Positions 8,441 through 17,215 are shown, counted from the stretch's first letter. The stretch is DNA of 64,000 bases from Flavobacteriaceae bacterium PS02336 (GCA_029960065.1 JASCOF010000008.1:62001-126000), one strand, 5' to 3'. Program-made: numbers and translations. Notes: generated from the sequence alone by a model not told the origin.

Positions 8441-9010
8441 TTACTTACGCGGAATCCATTTCACTTCCTCCGCTTTTAAGTCAAACGACAACTTCCGTGC
8501 CAAGACAAAAAGGTAGTCAGAAAGTCGGTTTAAGTACATAATTGCGATTTCTGGAACGTGTTCATTATGGCTTAAATGTACTGCCAAACGCTCTGCTCGA
8601 CGACAAATACATCGTGCTATATGACAATGTGACACGGTTGGATGACCGCCTGGTAAAACAAAATGGGTCATTTGCGGAAGGCTTTCCTCCATTTTATCTA
8701 TTTCGTTTTCCAGTAATTCATTATCAGAATCTATTATTCCAAGATTTTCTAAGCGGAGTTTTCCGTTTTTTAAAACTTCTTTTTCCTGCGGAGTTGCCAA
8801 AATGGCACCAACTGTAAAAAGACGATCCTGAATTTCTATTAAGATAGTTTTGTAATGCGAATCTATTTCTTGATCACGGATTAGTCCTATATATGAGTTT
8901 AATTCGTCAACAGTTCCATAACTGTCAATTCTAATGTGATCTTTTGGTACACGTGTTCCTCCAAAAAGAGCTGTTGTACCTTTATCGCCTGTTTTGGTAT
9001 ATACTTTCAT
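8441..9010 (-). CDS. Cob(I)alamin adenosyltransferase, PduO type
   Basis: A 189-residue ATP:cob(I)alamin adenosyltransferase that makes adenosylcobalamin from reduced cobalamin and ATP. The N-terminal ATP-binding motif is clear (YTKTGDKGTTALFGGTRVPK, residues 4-23), followed by the conserved DSYGTVDELNSYIGL, then CRRAERLAVHL and PEIAIMYLNRLSDYLFVLAR, which form the helical bundle and cobalamin site. No cobalamin synthesis gene is nearby, so it most likely serves salvaged B12. It lies 117 bases downstream of an ABC ATPase gene on the same strand, with a degenerate heptamer repeat between them. Confidence 0.93.
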   Translation of the reverse strand: MKVYTKTGDKGTTALFGGTRVPKDHIRIDSYGTVDELNSYIGLIRDQEIDSHYKTILIEIQDRLFTVGAILATPQEKEVLKNGKLRLENLGIIDSDNELLENEIDKMEESLPQMTHFVLPGGHPTVSHCHIARCICRRAERLAVHLSHNEHVPEIAIMYLNRLSDYLFVLARKLSFDLKAEEVKWIPRK

Positions 9011-9019
9011 GGTTGTTTT

Positions 9020-9125
9020 AGATTGTAGATTTATGATTTTAGATTGAAATGCAAGACTCTTAAATTTTAGATTTAGAAAATAATCTAAAATCTAAAATCA
9101 GAAATCTAAAATTAAAGCAATCTAA
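9020..9125. repeat. Degenerate ATTTTAG heptamer cluster
   Basis: The segment is filled with attttag units and their complement ctaaaat, partly in tandem (aatctaaaatctaaaatc at 9081-9098) and partly inverted. It looks like a decayed relative of the perfect heptamer array at 44934-45010. Confidence 0.6.
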
Positions 9126-9127
9126 AA

Positions 9128-9814
9128 TTATTTCGTCGTGTCGCTTTCAATTAATCCGTCTCTTAAACGAATAACTCTGTGTGCATACGCTGCGATATCT
9201 TCTTCGTGCGTTACTAGAATTACGGTGTTTCCTTGTGCGTGAATGTCGCCAAAAAGCTTCATGATTTCTACAGAAGTTTTACTGTCTAAGTTTCCTGTAG
9301 GTTCATCGGCCAATATAATCGAAGGTTTGTTTACTAATGCTCTTGCAACAGCAACACGCTGGCGCTGACCTCCAGAAAGCTGATTCGGCTGGTGATCCAT
9401 TCTGTCGGCAAGATTAACTTGTTTTAATACTTCAGTAGCACGTGCAATTCGATCAGATTTTCCGTAACCGGCATAAATCATAGGAAGCGCAACGTTGTCT
9501 AAAGCGGTTGTTCTTGGTAAAAGGTTGAAGGTTTGAAAAACGAAACCAATTTCTTTGTTTCTAATTTCGGCCAATTCATCATCTCTCATTTGGCTGACAT
9601 CTTTTCCGTTTAAAACATAATGTCCAGAAGTTGGTGTGTCTAAACAGCCAAGTAAATTCATTAAAGTAGATTTTCCAGATCCGGAAGGTCCCATTAAAGC
9701 AACATATTCGCCTTTGTTTATTTCTAGATTTATACCTTTTAATACATATACGATTTCGTTTCCTAAAACAAAATTTCGTTTGATGTCAGTTATTTTAATT
9801 AATGGTTCAGCCAT
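9128..9814 (-). CDS. ABC transporter ATP-binding protein, MacB/LolD-like
   Basis: A 228-residue ATPase of the MacB/LolD/FtsE group. Walker A is GPSGSGKST, the Q-loop region is FVFQTFNLLPRTTALDNVALP, the signature is LSGGQRQRVAVARAL, Walker B is IILADEPTGNLDSKTS, and the H-loop follows in LVTHEEDIA. Members work with FtsX-fold membrane proteins to move lipoproteins, drugs or peptides, or to act mechanically on the envelope. No permease gene lies next to it, so its partner must be elsewhere and its substrate cannot be told. The frame starts at MAEPLIKITDIKRNF, which matches the usual N-terminus. Confidence 0.9.
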   Translation of the reverse strand: MAEPLIKITDIKRNFVLGNEIVYVLKGINLEINKGEYVALMGPSGSGKSTLMNLLGCLDTPTSGHYVLNGKDVSQMRDDELAEIRNKEIGFVFQTFNLLPRTTALDNVALPMIYAGYGKSDRIARATEVLKQVNLADRMDHQPNQLSGGQRQRVAVARALVNKPSIILADEPTGNLDSKTSVEIMKLFGDIHAQGNTVILVTHEEDIAAYAHRVIRLRDGLIESDTTK

Positions 9815-10115
9815 TTTGGTTTACAATTTTTGGATTTAAAAGTACAAAACACTTTTCAATAAAAATCATAAGTAGTTCATAATTGGTTTTTGTTACAATT
9901 AATACGTTTTAAACACCCATAAAATTTTTTTAGCATTTTTTTTAAATGTTAATTCAAAACGATTATACGATTTTGAGTATTAGTTATATAATTAACATTT
10001 ATTCGTGTGTTTTATAGTTTTAGTATATTTTTTGTCTTAAAAACATGGTAATAATGTAATTTTAGACGTTTTGTTTTAGGTAAATTTGATATTATTAATT
10101 AAAACAATCAAGATT
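9815..10115. other. Intergenic region between divergent genes
   Basis: About 300 AT-rich bases between the ABC ATPase and the lipoprotein gene. It holds a -7 element for the plus-strand gene at 10081-10088 and a weak interrupted palindrome near 9948-10000 (gttaatt...aattaac). No small gene or RNA was recognised. Confidence 0.5.
10081..10088 (+). promoter_or_regulatory. -7 promoter element for the 10116 lipoprotein gene
   Basis: TAAATTTG fits TAnnTTTG, 28 bases before the ATG at 10116. The TTG that opens the longest frame (10086) is part of this element, which argues for the later start. Confidence 0.55.
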
Positions 10116-10775
10116 ATGAAAAATATCAAAATAGCTACAGGAATTGCATTATTAGCGTTGAGCTTTACATCATGTAAAGATGAAAAACAAGAAAAAGCAC
10201 AGAAAACAATTGACTCTTATGTAGCCTACGTAGATTCGGTTAAAAATGTAAAAGCCGAAGATTTAAAAGAGAATTGGAATACTGTAGAAGCTGAATATGA
10301 TAGAAAAGCAGCAGAAGCTAGTTTAGCTTTAGCAGATATTAAAGACAATGCATCTCAAACAGAGAAAATAAATACAAGTAAAGCAAAATACGAAGATTTC
10401 AAAAATGAAATGACCACCCTTCTTGCCCCACCGGCTCCAAGTCCTAAACAGCAATTAAGAAATGCCTTATTTGGTGAAGGAAAAATTGGAGACGATATGA
10501 GCTTTGCTTGGGTAAATGCTCAAAACATTCATAGTGTTTACCAACAATTTGTACATACTGTAGAAAATAATAAAGATAAATATTCTAGAGAAGACTGGGA
10601 TGAAATTAAAGTATTGTATGAAGCGCTTGACAGCAGAAAAAATACTGTTGAAAAAGAAGGCCTAACAGGTGAAGATAATAGAAAAATTGCTGGTCTGAAA
10701 GTTAAATTTGCACCTATGTATACTTTAAACAGAATGGGAGCAAAAGCAGAAGAAAATAAAGAAGCTAAAAAATAA
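10116..10775 (+). CDS. Putative lipoprotein of unknown function
   Basis: A 219-residue protein starting MKNIKIATGIALLALSFTSC, a signal peptide ending in a lipobox, so probably a lipoprotein. The mature part is strongly charged and helical, with heptad-like stretches around residues 30-110 (TIDSYVAYVDSVKNVKAEDL, then a long Lys/Glu/Ala run). A short Pro-rich linker (APPAPSPKQQ) leads to a second helical part containing WVNAQNIHSVYQQFV. The family is not one I can name. The start at 10116 is chosen because the upstream TTG lies in the promoter. It converges on the methyltransferase gene through a shared terminator. Confidence 0.75.
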   Translation: MKNIKIATGIALLALSFTSCKDEKQEKAQKTIDSYVAYVDSVKNVKAEDLKENWNTVEAEYDRKAAEASLALADIKDNASQTEKINTSKAKYEDFKNEMTTLLAPPAPSPKQQLRNALFGEGKIGDDMSFAWVNAQNIHSVYQQFVHTVENNKDKYSREDWDEIKVLYEALDSRKNTVEKEGLTGEDNRKIAGLKVKFAPMYTLNRMGAKAEENKEAKK

Positions 10776-10799
10776 GCATTAAAAATTTTGAATTAGTAA

Positions 10800-10832
10800 A
10801 AAAAAGACGATCATTTTTGATCGTCTTTTTTT
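10800..10832. terminator. Bidirectional terminator
   Basis: agacgatca and tgatcgtct form a 9-bp stem around a short T loop, preceded by A residues and followed by eight T. It serves the lipoprotein gene and the converging methyltransferase gene. Confidence 0.85.
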
Positions 10833-11635
10833 TATGCTCTTATTATAAAATGCTCTTTTTCCTGTTCTCTTCTGAAGAAAACAAATCCCCATTGAAAAGT
10901 ATCAATTGTTACTTTTACTTTAGGGTGGTTTTTAATAATTTCCCAAGCTTCTTCCATTTCTTTTGACCAATGAATATCATCAAAAATCCAAACAGAATCA
11001 TTATTGATAGTTGGCAGTAAAAGCTCAAAATATTCTAAAGTTGCTTTTTTAGAATGATTTCCGTCGAAATATATTAGATCAAAGTTCTCGGTTTCAGTTT
11101 TCAGTCTTAGATTAATATCTTGAAGATAATTTTCAAATTCTGTTACAATAGGATCTACGTTATTACAATCAAATTCATTTAATTGATTTTTTGCAACACC
11201 CGCTGTATTGGGACAGCCTTCAAGCGTAATTACTTTCGCTTTCATCCCGAGGCTTCGGGACCCTAAAGCCAAAGCTGAAGTTGCTAAACCTAGAGATGTT
11301 CCTATTTCAAGAATAGCTGCAGGCTGAAAATAACGAGTTACACGAAAGAGTAATTCTGCTCTTTTTGCTGAAATTCCTGCTGTTTGGGCAATCTTCGAAA
11401 TTTGTCTTCGATTTGATTTGAAAACCTTTGAACCTGCACCAAAATCGGTAACCTCAATAAAACTTTTATTTTCTAGAAGTGACTTTCGGTAGTTCTTTAA
11501 AATTGCATATTCAGGCTTTGTTTTCTTATCATAAAAACATTTTGTGAGCAGATTAAAAACAAAAGGCGAATGAACAGCATGTTCGTTTTTAGAATGCCAA
11601 AGGAATTTTAGATAAGATTGGATTTGAAAAAGCAT
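10832..11635 (-). CDS. Class I SAM-dependent methyltransferase, O-methyltransferase-like
   Basis: A 267-residue protein with a Rossmann-type methyltransferase core. Motif I is ILEIGTSLGLATSALALG (about residues 108-125), the acidic end of strand 2 is VITLEGCPNTA, and NFDLIYFDGNHSKKATLEYF is the strand-4 region typical of caffeoyl-CoA/catechol O-methyltransferase-like enzymes. WIFDDIHWSKEMEEAWE follows. The N-terminal 90 residues are a helical extension beginning MLFQIQSYLKFLWHSKNEHA. The substrate is unknown. Residues 126-131 (SRSLGM) are encoded by a 16-bp palindrome that also occurs elsewhere in the window and looks inserted. The FKBP gene lies 21 bases upstream, so the two may be cotranscribed. 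Confidence 0.85.
   Translation of the reverse strand: MLFQIQSYLKFLWHSKNEHAVHSPFVFNLLTKCFYDKKTKPEYAILKNYRKSLLENKSFIEVTDFGAGSKVFKSNRRQISKIAQTAGISAKRAELLFRVTRYFQPAAILEIGTSLGLATSALALGSRSLGMKAKVITLEGCPNTAGVAKNQLNEFDCNNVDPIVTEFENYLQDINLRLKTETENFDLIYFDGNHSKKATLEYFELLLPTINNDSVWIFDDIHWSKEMEEAWEIIKNHPKVKVTIDTFQWGFVFFRREQEKEHFIIRA
11245..11260. repeat. 16-bp palindrome TCCCGAGGCTTCGGGA inside the methyltransferase gene
   Basis: Nearly perfect self-complementary 16-mer. Its relatives are TCCCGAAACTTCGGGA at 50577-50592 (inside the radical SAM gene) and TCCCGAAGTTTCGGGA at 61177-61192 (intergenic). Confidence 0.75.
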
Positions 11636-11656
11636 TTAGAAATGTACAGTAAGTAT

Positions 11657-12127
11657 TTAATTTACTTTAATCAATTTTACATCAAATATAAGAACAGAAC
11701 CTGCTGGTATTCCGGGACGTGCACGACTTCCATAACCCAAATGAGCCGGAATAAGCAATGTTCCGTTGCCGCCTTCTTTAAATAATGGAATTCCTTCTGT
11801 CCATCCTTGAATAACTTCTTTTAGCGGAATGGTAATTCCAGCACTGCTGCTTTGATCAAATGTTTTTCCGCTTGTAAAAGAACCTGTATAAGCTACCGTA
11901 ACAGATGATGATGCAGTAGGCTGTTTACCAGTTCCCGGCTCATTAATAATATAATATAAACCAGAATCTGTTCGTTGTGCAGTTAAATTGTTTTTAGTAA
12001 TATAATCTTTGATTTCTTGTTCGTTTTCTTCTCTATAGTCTTTTTCAGGAGCTGTGCTTTCTTTGTCAGAACCAGAACAAGAAACGAAAAGTGTTAAGGC
12101 AAATAGTGCAAATAATAATTTTTTCAT
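11657..12127 (-). CDS. FKBP-type peptidyl-prolyl isomerase lipoprotein
   Basis: A 156-residue protein with lipobox signal MKKLLFALFALTLFVSC, a short acidic linker and a single FKBP domain in the C-terminal 110 residues. Typical FKBP pieces are DSGLYYIINEPGTGKQPTAS, VTVAYTGSFTSGKTFDQSSS, the active-site region VIQGWTEGIPLFKEGG, and LLIPAHLGYGSRARPGIPAG followed by VLIFDVKLIKV. It is expected to speed proline isomerisation during folding of exported proteins, anchored in the envelope. An upstream in-frame GTG at 12184 would add 19 residues, but the ATG at 12127 gives a proper lipoprotein signal and is preferred. Confidence 0.92.
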   Translation of the reverse strand: MKKLLFALFALTLFVSCSGSDKESTAPEKDYREENEQEIKDYITKNNLTAQRTDSGLYYIINEPGTGKQPTASSSVTVAYTGSFTSGKTFDQSSSAGITIPLKEVIQGWTEGIPLFKEGGNGTLLIPAHLGYGSRARPGIPAGSVLIFDVKLIKVN

Positions 12128-12180
12128 GTTGTATTTTATTTTTTTAATGAGTCGAATATAATAAAAAATGATTGCATCTT

Positions 12181-12266
12181 TCACAAAGATTCAGAAAGAG
12201 GGACTCAAAGAATCACAAAAAAACTTTGTGCAGTTCTGAGAATTCTTTGTGAATCTCTGTGTAACA
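12181..12266. repeat. Imperfect inverted repeat, CACAAAG family
   Basis: Left arm ttcacaaagattcagaaaga and right arm ttctttgtgaatctctgtgt are imperfectly inverted, with another cacaaaaaaactttgtg hairpin between them. It lies between the ABC-F and FKBP genes and is related in wording to the larger palindrome at 32581-32805. Confidence 0.65.
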
Positions 12267-12269
12267 AAT

Positions 12270-14132
12270 CTATCCTTCGATTTTAGCAGAAAGCTCAAAC
12301 CAACGTTCTTCTTTTGCGTCTATTTTTTTGATGATGTTCTGCAATTCATTTGCTTTTTTCTCAATATCGGCATCGGCTACTTTTCCGTCAGAGAATAATT
12401 GTTCGATTTTTACTTTCTCAATTTCTAAATCTTTAATTTCTCTTTCGATTTTTTGATATTCTTTTTGTTCGTTGAAAGTCAGATTTCCAGTCGGATTATT
12501 CTGTTTCCAATCTTTCTTTTCGGCTTTGTTTTCTTCTTTTTGAGCAACATCGGCGCTGTCTTCATAAGCACGGAAATCAGAATAGTTTCCTGGGAAATTT
12601 TCGATTTCGCCTTCTCCTCTAAAAACAAATAAATGATCGACAATTTTATCCATAAAGTAACGGTCGTGCGAAACAACCAATAAACAGCCTGGATAATCTA
12701 AAAGGAAACTTTCTAAAACGTTAAGCGTTACAATATCCAAATCGTTTGTTGGCTCATCGAGAATCAAAAAGTTCGGATTCTGAATTAAAACCGTACATAA
12801 ATATAAACGTTTCAATTCTCCACCGCTTAATTTTTCAACGTAATCGTATTGTTTTTTAGCATCAAAAAGAAAACGCTCCAACAATTGCGAAGCCGAAATA
12901 ATTTTTCCTTTCGAAAGCGGAATATATTCTCCGTACTCCTTAATAATATCAATAACACGCTGACCCGGTTTTGGGTTAATTCCAGATTGTGTGTAATAAC
13001 CAATTTTAATAGTGTCACCTTTTACAACTCGTCCATTGTCTGGCGGAATTGTTCCTGTCAAAAGATTTAAGAAAGTCGATTTTCCAGTTCCGTTTTTACC
13101 AATAATTCCGATTCTTTCGCCACGCTGAAAATCGAAACTAAAATTGTCCAGAATCACTTTCTCCTTGAATTTTTTAGAAAGTTTATGAAGCTCAATAATT
13201 TTGCTTCCCATTCTTTCCATATTAATTTCAAGCTCCACTTTGTTTTCTTTACGTCGGCTTTGCGCTTTTTCTTTAATTACGTAAAAGTCATCCTGACGCG
13301 ATTTAGATTTCGTTGTTCTCGCTTTTGGCTGGCGGCGCATCCATTCTAATTCTTTTACAAATAGGTTTTTAGCTTTGTCAACACTCGCATTTTCAGAAGT
13401 AATTCGTTCTTCTTTTTTCTCTAAATAATACGAGTAATTTCCTTTGTATTGGTATAATTTTCCGTTGTCCAATTCAATAATTTCGTTGCAGACACGCTCC
13501 AAAAAGAAACGGTCGTGCGTTACCATAAACAACGTAATATTTTCTTTGGCAAAATAACTTTCAAGCCATTCGATCATTTCAAGATCTAAGTGGTTGGTTG
13601 GTTCATCCAAAATCAATAAATCAGGGCGATTGATTAATATGATAGCCAATGAAAGACGTTTTTTCTGTCCACCAGAAAGATTTTTTACCTTAAGTTTAAA
13701 ATCTTCCAGTTTCAGTTTAAATAAAATCTGCTTGTATTGCGTTTCAAAATCCCAAGCATTATGCTGATCCATTCCGTCAAAAGCTTTTTGATACGCTTCT
13801 TCGTCATTTGGATTTTCTAATGCTTTCTCGTAAGCTTCGATAATTTTTAGGGTTTCATTATCAGATGCGAAAATACTTTCTTCGATCGTAAGTTCATCCT
13901 GAAGATTATTATCCTGAGAAAGAAACGCCATTCTGATTCCTTTTCTTAAAACAACTTGACCTGTATCTGGTTCATCCAAACCATTGATAATACTCATAAT
14001 AGTTGTTTTTCCAGAACCATTTTTGGCAATAAAAGCGATTTTTTGGTCTTTATTGATTCCAAAAGAAATGTTGTCAAAAAGGACTCTTTCGCCAAAAGAC
14101 TTCGATATATTTTCTACAGAAAGGTAATTCAT
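12270..14132 (-). CDS. ABC-F family ATPase, Uup-like
   Basis: A 620-residue soluble protein with two ABC ATPase domains and no membrane part, as in ABC-F proteins that act at the ribosome. Domain 1 has Walker A (AKNGSGKTT), signature LSGGQKKRLSLA and Walker B LLILDEPTNHLD. The linker (about residues 235-315) is the positively charged P-site tRNA-interaction motif region. Domain 2 has GKNGTGKST, LSGGELKRLYLC and FLILDEPTNDLD. The last 80 residues form the Lys/Glu-rich coiled coil seen in Uup. A housekeeping translation or DNA-related role is likelier than antibiotic resistance. The gene has a roughly 95-base leader with a hairpin. Confidence 0.9.
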   Translation of the reverse strand: MNYLSVENISKSFGERVLFDNISFGINKDQKIAFIAKNGSGKTTIMSIINGLDEPDTGQVVLRKGIRMAFLSQDNNLQDELTIEESIFASDNETLKIIEAYEKALENPNDEEAYQKAFDGMDQHNAWDFETQYKQILFKLKLEDFKLKVKNLSGGQKKRLSLAIILINRPDLLILDEPTNHLDLEMIEWLESYFAKENITLFMVTHDRFFLERVCNEIIELDNGKLYQYKGNYSYYLEKKEERITSENASVDKAKNLFVKELEWMRRQPKARTTKSKSRQDDFYVIKEKAQSRRKENKVELEINMERMGSKIIELHKLSKKFKEKVILDNFSFDFQRGERIGIIGKNGTGKSTFLNLLTGTIPPDNGRVVKGDTIKIGYYTQSGINPKPGQRVIDIIKEYGEYIPLSKGKIISASQLLERFLFDAKKQYDYVEKLSGGELKRLYLCTVLIQNPNFLILDEPTNDLDIVTLNVLESFLLDYPGCLLVVSHDRYFMDKIVDHLFVFRGEGEIENFPGNYSDFRAYEDSADVAQKEENKAEKKDWKQNNPTGNLTFNEQKEYQKIEREIKDLEIEKVKIEQLFSDGKVADADIEKKANELQNIIKKIDAKEERWFELSAKIEG

Positions 14133-14168
14133 ATTGTAAAAGTGCCTAAAATAGGGCTTTTGTAATAG

Positions 14169-14209
14169 TTTAAAATTAAGAGGTCTCTAATTAGGTCTCT
14201 AATTTTAAA
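14169..14209 (-). promoter_or_regulatory. Hairpin in the ABC-F mRNA leader
   Basis: tttaaaatta (14169-14178) is perfectly inverted as taattttaaa (14200-14209), and agag/ctct can extend the stem with a bulge. It lies within the predicted 5' leader, between the -7 element and the ATG at 14132. No U-tract follows, so it may be a structural or regulatory element rather than a plain terminator. Confidence 0.45.
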
Positions 14210-14232
14210 TAGGAGTTTTAATTACGAGACTG

Positions 14233-14240
14233 CAAAGATA
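14233..14240 (-). promoter_or_regulatory. -7 promoter element for the ABC-F gene
   Basis: The minus strand reads TATCTTTG followed by C, a match to TAnnTTTG. It implies a leader of about 95 bases. Confidence 0.55.
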
Positions 14241-14476
14241 CCTTTTTGGAAGAAAGAAAAAAATAAGCATTTGGTTAAGTCAAAACAATTTAGAAATAAC
14301 TTCATTAACTTAGTTTTAAAGTGTTTGTACGAATGAAATAAAAGTTTAATTTTACTTTTTATAATATCCTTCTTGTTTGCCTTACCGAATATAATTCCTT
14401 CCTAATTATAGAGACAAACTGTTGGTTCAGAAGGCTGTTTTCAAAACTTATACTATTTACCAAACCTCATTACTTC

Positions 14477-17215
14477 ATGTATCGATTTATAAAATATATT
14501 GTACTGTTTTTGGCAGTATTATTCAGTTTCGTTTCTTGTAAACAAAAACAGGGAGATAAAATCAAAGTCGGTTTTTCGCAGGCGATGACGACTGACGATT
14601 GGCGCAAACAAATGAACAGCTCTTTGAAAATTGAAGCGTCATTACATCCCGAAGTTGACTTGACGATAAAAGACGCTAATAATAATATTCACAAGCAGAT
14701 AGAAGATATAGAACGATTTATTTCGAATAAAGTAGATGTTATTATTGTATCTCCAATTGAATCTAAACCTTTAACGGCTGTTGTCGAAAAATCGATTAAA
14801 GCTGGAATTCCTGTTTTGGTTGTAGACCGAAAAATTGACGGCGAAAATTATACTGCTTATTTAGGAGCAGATAATATTGAAATTGGGAGAATTGCGGGGC
14901 GATATATTATTTCGCACAGCAAAGGTTCTGGTAAAATCGTAGAAATTACGGGTGCCAGCGGATCCTCTCCAGCTTATGAAAGAACACTTGGATTTAACCA
15001 AATTATTAATGAAAATAAACGTTTTAGCATTGTTAAAACGATTCAAGGAGATTGGGAAAAAGAATCGGTGAAATCGCCTTTGAAAACCATTCTCCAGCAA
15101 AATCCTGACATCGAATATGTTTTTGCACATAATGACAGAATGGCTTTGAGTGCTTGGGAAACTGCTAAAAATCTGGGTTTAGAAAAGAAAATAAAGTTTA
15201 TTGGTGTTGATGCTTTAAATACGGTAAATGGCGGAATTGAATTGATAACAACTGGCGTTCTTGACGGTACGATTTTATATCCAACAGGCGGAAATGAAGC
15301 GTTGAAATTGGCTTTGAAAATTCACAATAAAGAATCAATTGCAAAAAATAATATTCTGAATACGATTGTAATTGATAAGAATAATGCCGAAATCATCAAG
15401 AACCAAATGGATAAAGTTGATCAGCAGCAATTGGTTATCGAATCGCAGCAAGGAGCAATTAATATTCAGGAAAAAGAATATGCGTCTCAGAATAATTTGG
15501 TTCGTTTGCTGAGTTTCTTTCTTGTAATTATTTTAAGTTTAACGATTTACAGTATTTATTCTACGATTTCGATTTCTCGAAAGAAAAAGCAATTAGAAAG
15601 AATCAATCAAACTGTTATTGATCAAAACGTTGAAATTCAGGAAATGGCGCAAATTGCGGCCACAAGTAACGAAGCAAAATTGAGCTTTTTTACCGGACTT
15701 TCGCATGAATTCAAAACGCCGATTACTTTGATAATGAGTTATGTCGAATCTTTAATTGAAAATGAAAAAATTAAAGGAACCGCGCTAATAGATGAAGTTA
15801 AACTGATTCATAAAAACTCCAACAGATTATTACGACTAATCAACCAATTATTGGATTTTAGAAAAATCGAAGAGCAGAAGTTTACTTTAAGAGCTTCAAA
15901 TACAAAAATATACGATTTTACAAATGATGTGATGGCAAACTTTAAAGGAGAAGCTTCACGCCGAAACATTGACTTTCAATTGATTTGTAAAAATAAAAAC
16001 CTGGAACTTTTTGTAGATCGAGGTTTGATGGACAAAGTCTATTTCAATTTGTTGTCGAACGCTTTTAAATTTACTCCAGATAACGGAAAAATCAGTATTT
16101 CAATTGTTGAAAATCAAGACAATGAAGTTAAGATTCATTTTAAAGATTCTGGAATCGGAATTCCTGAAAATGAGCTTTCCAATGTTTTTAATCCGTTTTT
16201 CAGGGCTTCCAATAATAATAAAAACAGTTCGGGAATTGGTTTGCATTTATCCAAAGAATTTGTGCTTTTGCATAAAGGCGCTATCGAATTACGATCGAAA
16301 CAAGGAAGCGAGTTTGTAATTACTTTATTAAAAGGAAGCGGACATTTACAGCCTTCAGAAATGATTCAGAAAATGGAAAATATTTCAAGTATTCCAAGTT
16401 TGGTTACAGATAATCTGGATTTAGAATCAGATTTCAAAGACTTAAATACCGTTTCTGATACTGAGAAACATTCACTTCTAATTATTGAAGATAACAGCGA
16501 TTTGGTTACGTTCTTAAAATCGAAACTTTCTAATGACTATTCAATAACCATTTCTGACGGAAGGGATGCTGTCGAAAAGGCTTTAGAAATTATTCCAGAT
16601 ATTATTATCTGCGATATCAATCTGGTTGACAAAGATGGTTATGAAATTAGTAAAGAATTGAAAAAAGACCTTCGTTCGTCTCATATTCCGATTATTATTT
16701 TGACGGCTCAAAGCAATAAAGAATCCGTTTTAAAAGGACTTCAAAGCGGGGTAGACCAATATTTGACAAAGCCATTCAGTCTTGCAATTTTAAAACAATC
16801 CATTTCGAGTTTACTTTTCAATAGAGAAAAACTGCGTTATTACTATACTAATAATATATATCGAATTGAACCCGAATCTAAATTTGGCAATCAAGAACAG
16901 ACATTCATTACCAAAATGAATACTATAATTATGACGAATGTCGAAAATCCGAAGTTTTCTGTTGAAGAGTTAGCGGAGAAATTGGGTGTTTCGAGAGTTC
17001 AGTTATACAGAAAAGTAAAAGCAATCATCGGAATTAACATTAGCGATCATATTAATAATGTCAAATTAGAAAAAGCAGCAGAGCTTTTAAAGTCAAATAA
17101 CATGAATATTTCAGAGATTGCGTATTCGCTTGGGTTCTCTTCTCCCAACTATTTTTCTACAGCTTTCAAGAATAAATTTGGAGTTTCGCCAAAAGAATAC
17201 AAAACATCTAATTAA
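14477..17215 (+). CDS. Hybrid two-component regulator with periplasmic sugar-binding sensor
   Basis: A 912-residue HTCS regulator. Residues 1-22 are a signal with lipobox-like SFVSC. About 25-310 form a periplasmic-binding-protein fold (Peripla_BP_4, ribose-binding type: VDVIIVSPIESKPLTAVVEK, YTAYLGADNIEIGR). A coiled segment and a membrane helix follow near 342-366. The kinase has His410 in SHEFKTP and ATPase boxes (LLSNAFKFTPD, FKDSGIGIPE, SSGIGLHLS). A receiver domain has Asp713 in IICDINLVDKDG, and an AraC-type DNA-binding domain fills about 805-912. The layout matches BT1754 of B. thetaiotaomicron, whose periplasmic domain binds fructose. Sitting at the head of the fructan locus, it is expected to activate it. 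Confidence 0.93.
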   Translation: MYRFIKYIVLFLAVLFSFVSCKQKQGDKIKVGFSQAMTTDDWRKQMNSSLKIEASLHPEVDLTIKDANNNIHKQIEDIERFISNKVDVIIVSPIESKPLTAVVEKSIKAGIPVLVVDRKIDGENYTAYLGADNIEIGRIAGRYIISHSKGSGKIVEITGASGSSPAYERTLGFNQIINENKRFSIVKTIQGDWEKESVKSPLKTILQQNPDIEYVFAHNDRMALSAWETAKNLGLEKKIKFIGVDALNTVNGGIELITTGVLDGTILYPTGGNEALKLALKIHNKESIAKNNILNTIVIDKNNAEIIKNQMDKVDQQQLVIESQQGAINIQEKEYASQNNLVRLLSFFLVIILSLTIYSIYSTISISRKKKQLERINQTVIDQNVEIQEMAQIAATSNEAKLSFFTGLSHEFKTPITLIMSYVESLIENEKIKGTALIDEVKLIHKNSNRLLRLINQLLDFRKIEEQKFTLRASNTKIYDFTNDVMANFKGEASRRNIDFQLICKNKNLELFVDRGLMDKVYFNLLSNAFKFTPDNGKISISIVENQDNEVKIHFKDSGIGIPENELSNVFNPFFRASNNNKNSSGIGLHLSKEFVLLHKGAIELRSKQGSEFVITLLKGSGHLQPSEMIQKMENISSIPSLVTDNLDLESDFKDLNTVSDTEKHSLLIIEDNSDLVTFLKSKLSNDYSITISDGRDAVEKALEIIPDIIICDINLVDKDGYEISKELKKDLRSSHIPIIILTAQSNKESVLKGLQSGVDQYLTKPFSLAILKQSISSLLFNREKLRYYYTNNIYRIEPESKFGNQEQTFITKMNTIIMTNVENPKFSVEELAEKLGVSRVQLYRKVKAIIGINISDHINNVKLEKAAELLKSNNMNISEIAYSLGFSSPNYFSTAFKNKFGVSPKEYKTSN

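Larger units (their letters stand above)
14133..14476. other. Divergent intergenic region with ABC-F leader
   Basis: About 340 bases between the ABC-F gene (minus) and the fructan regulator (plus). It contains a minus -7 element at 14233-14240 and an inverted repeat at 14169-14209. Both copies of the 12-base word aggtctctaatt lie within 14180-14205. No gene was recognised; no promoter for the regulator stood out. Confidence 0.55.
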
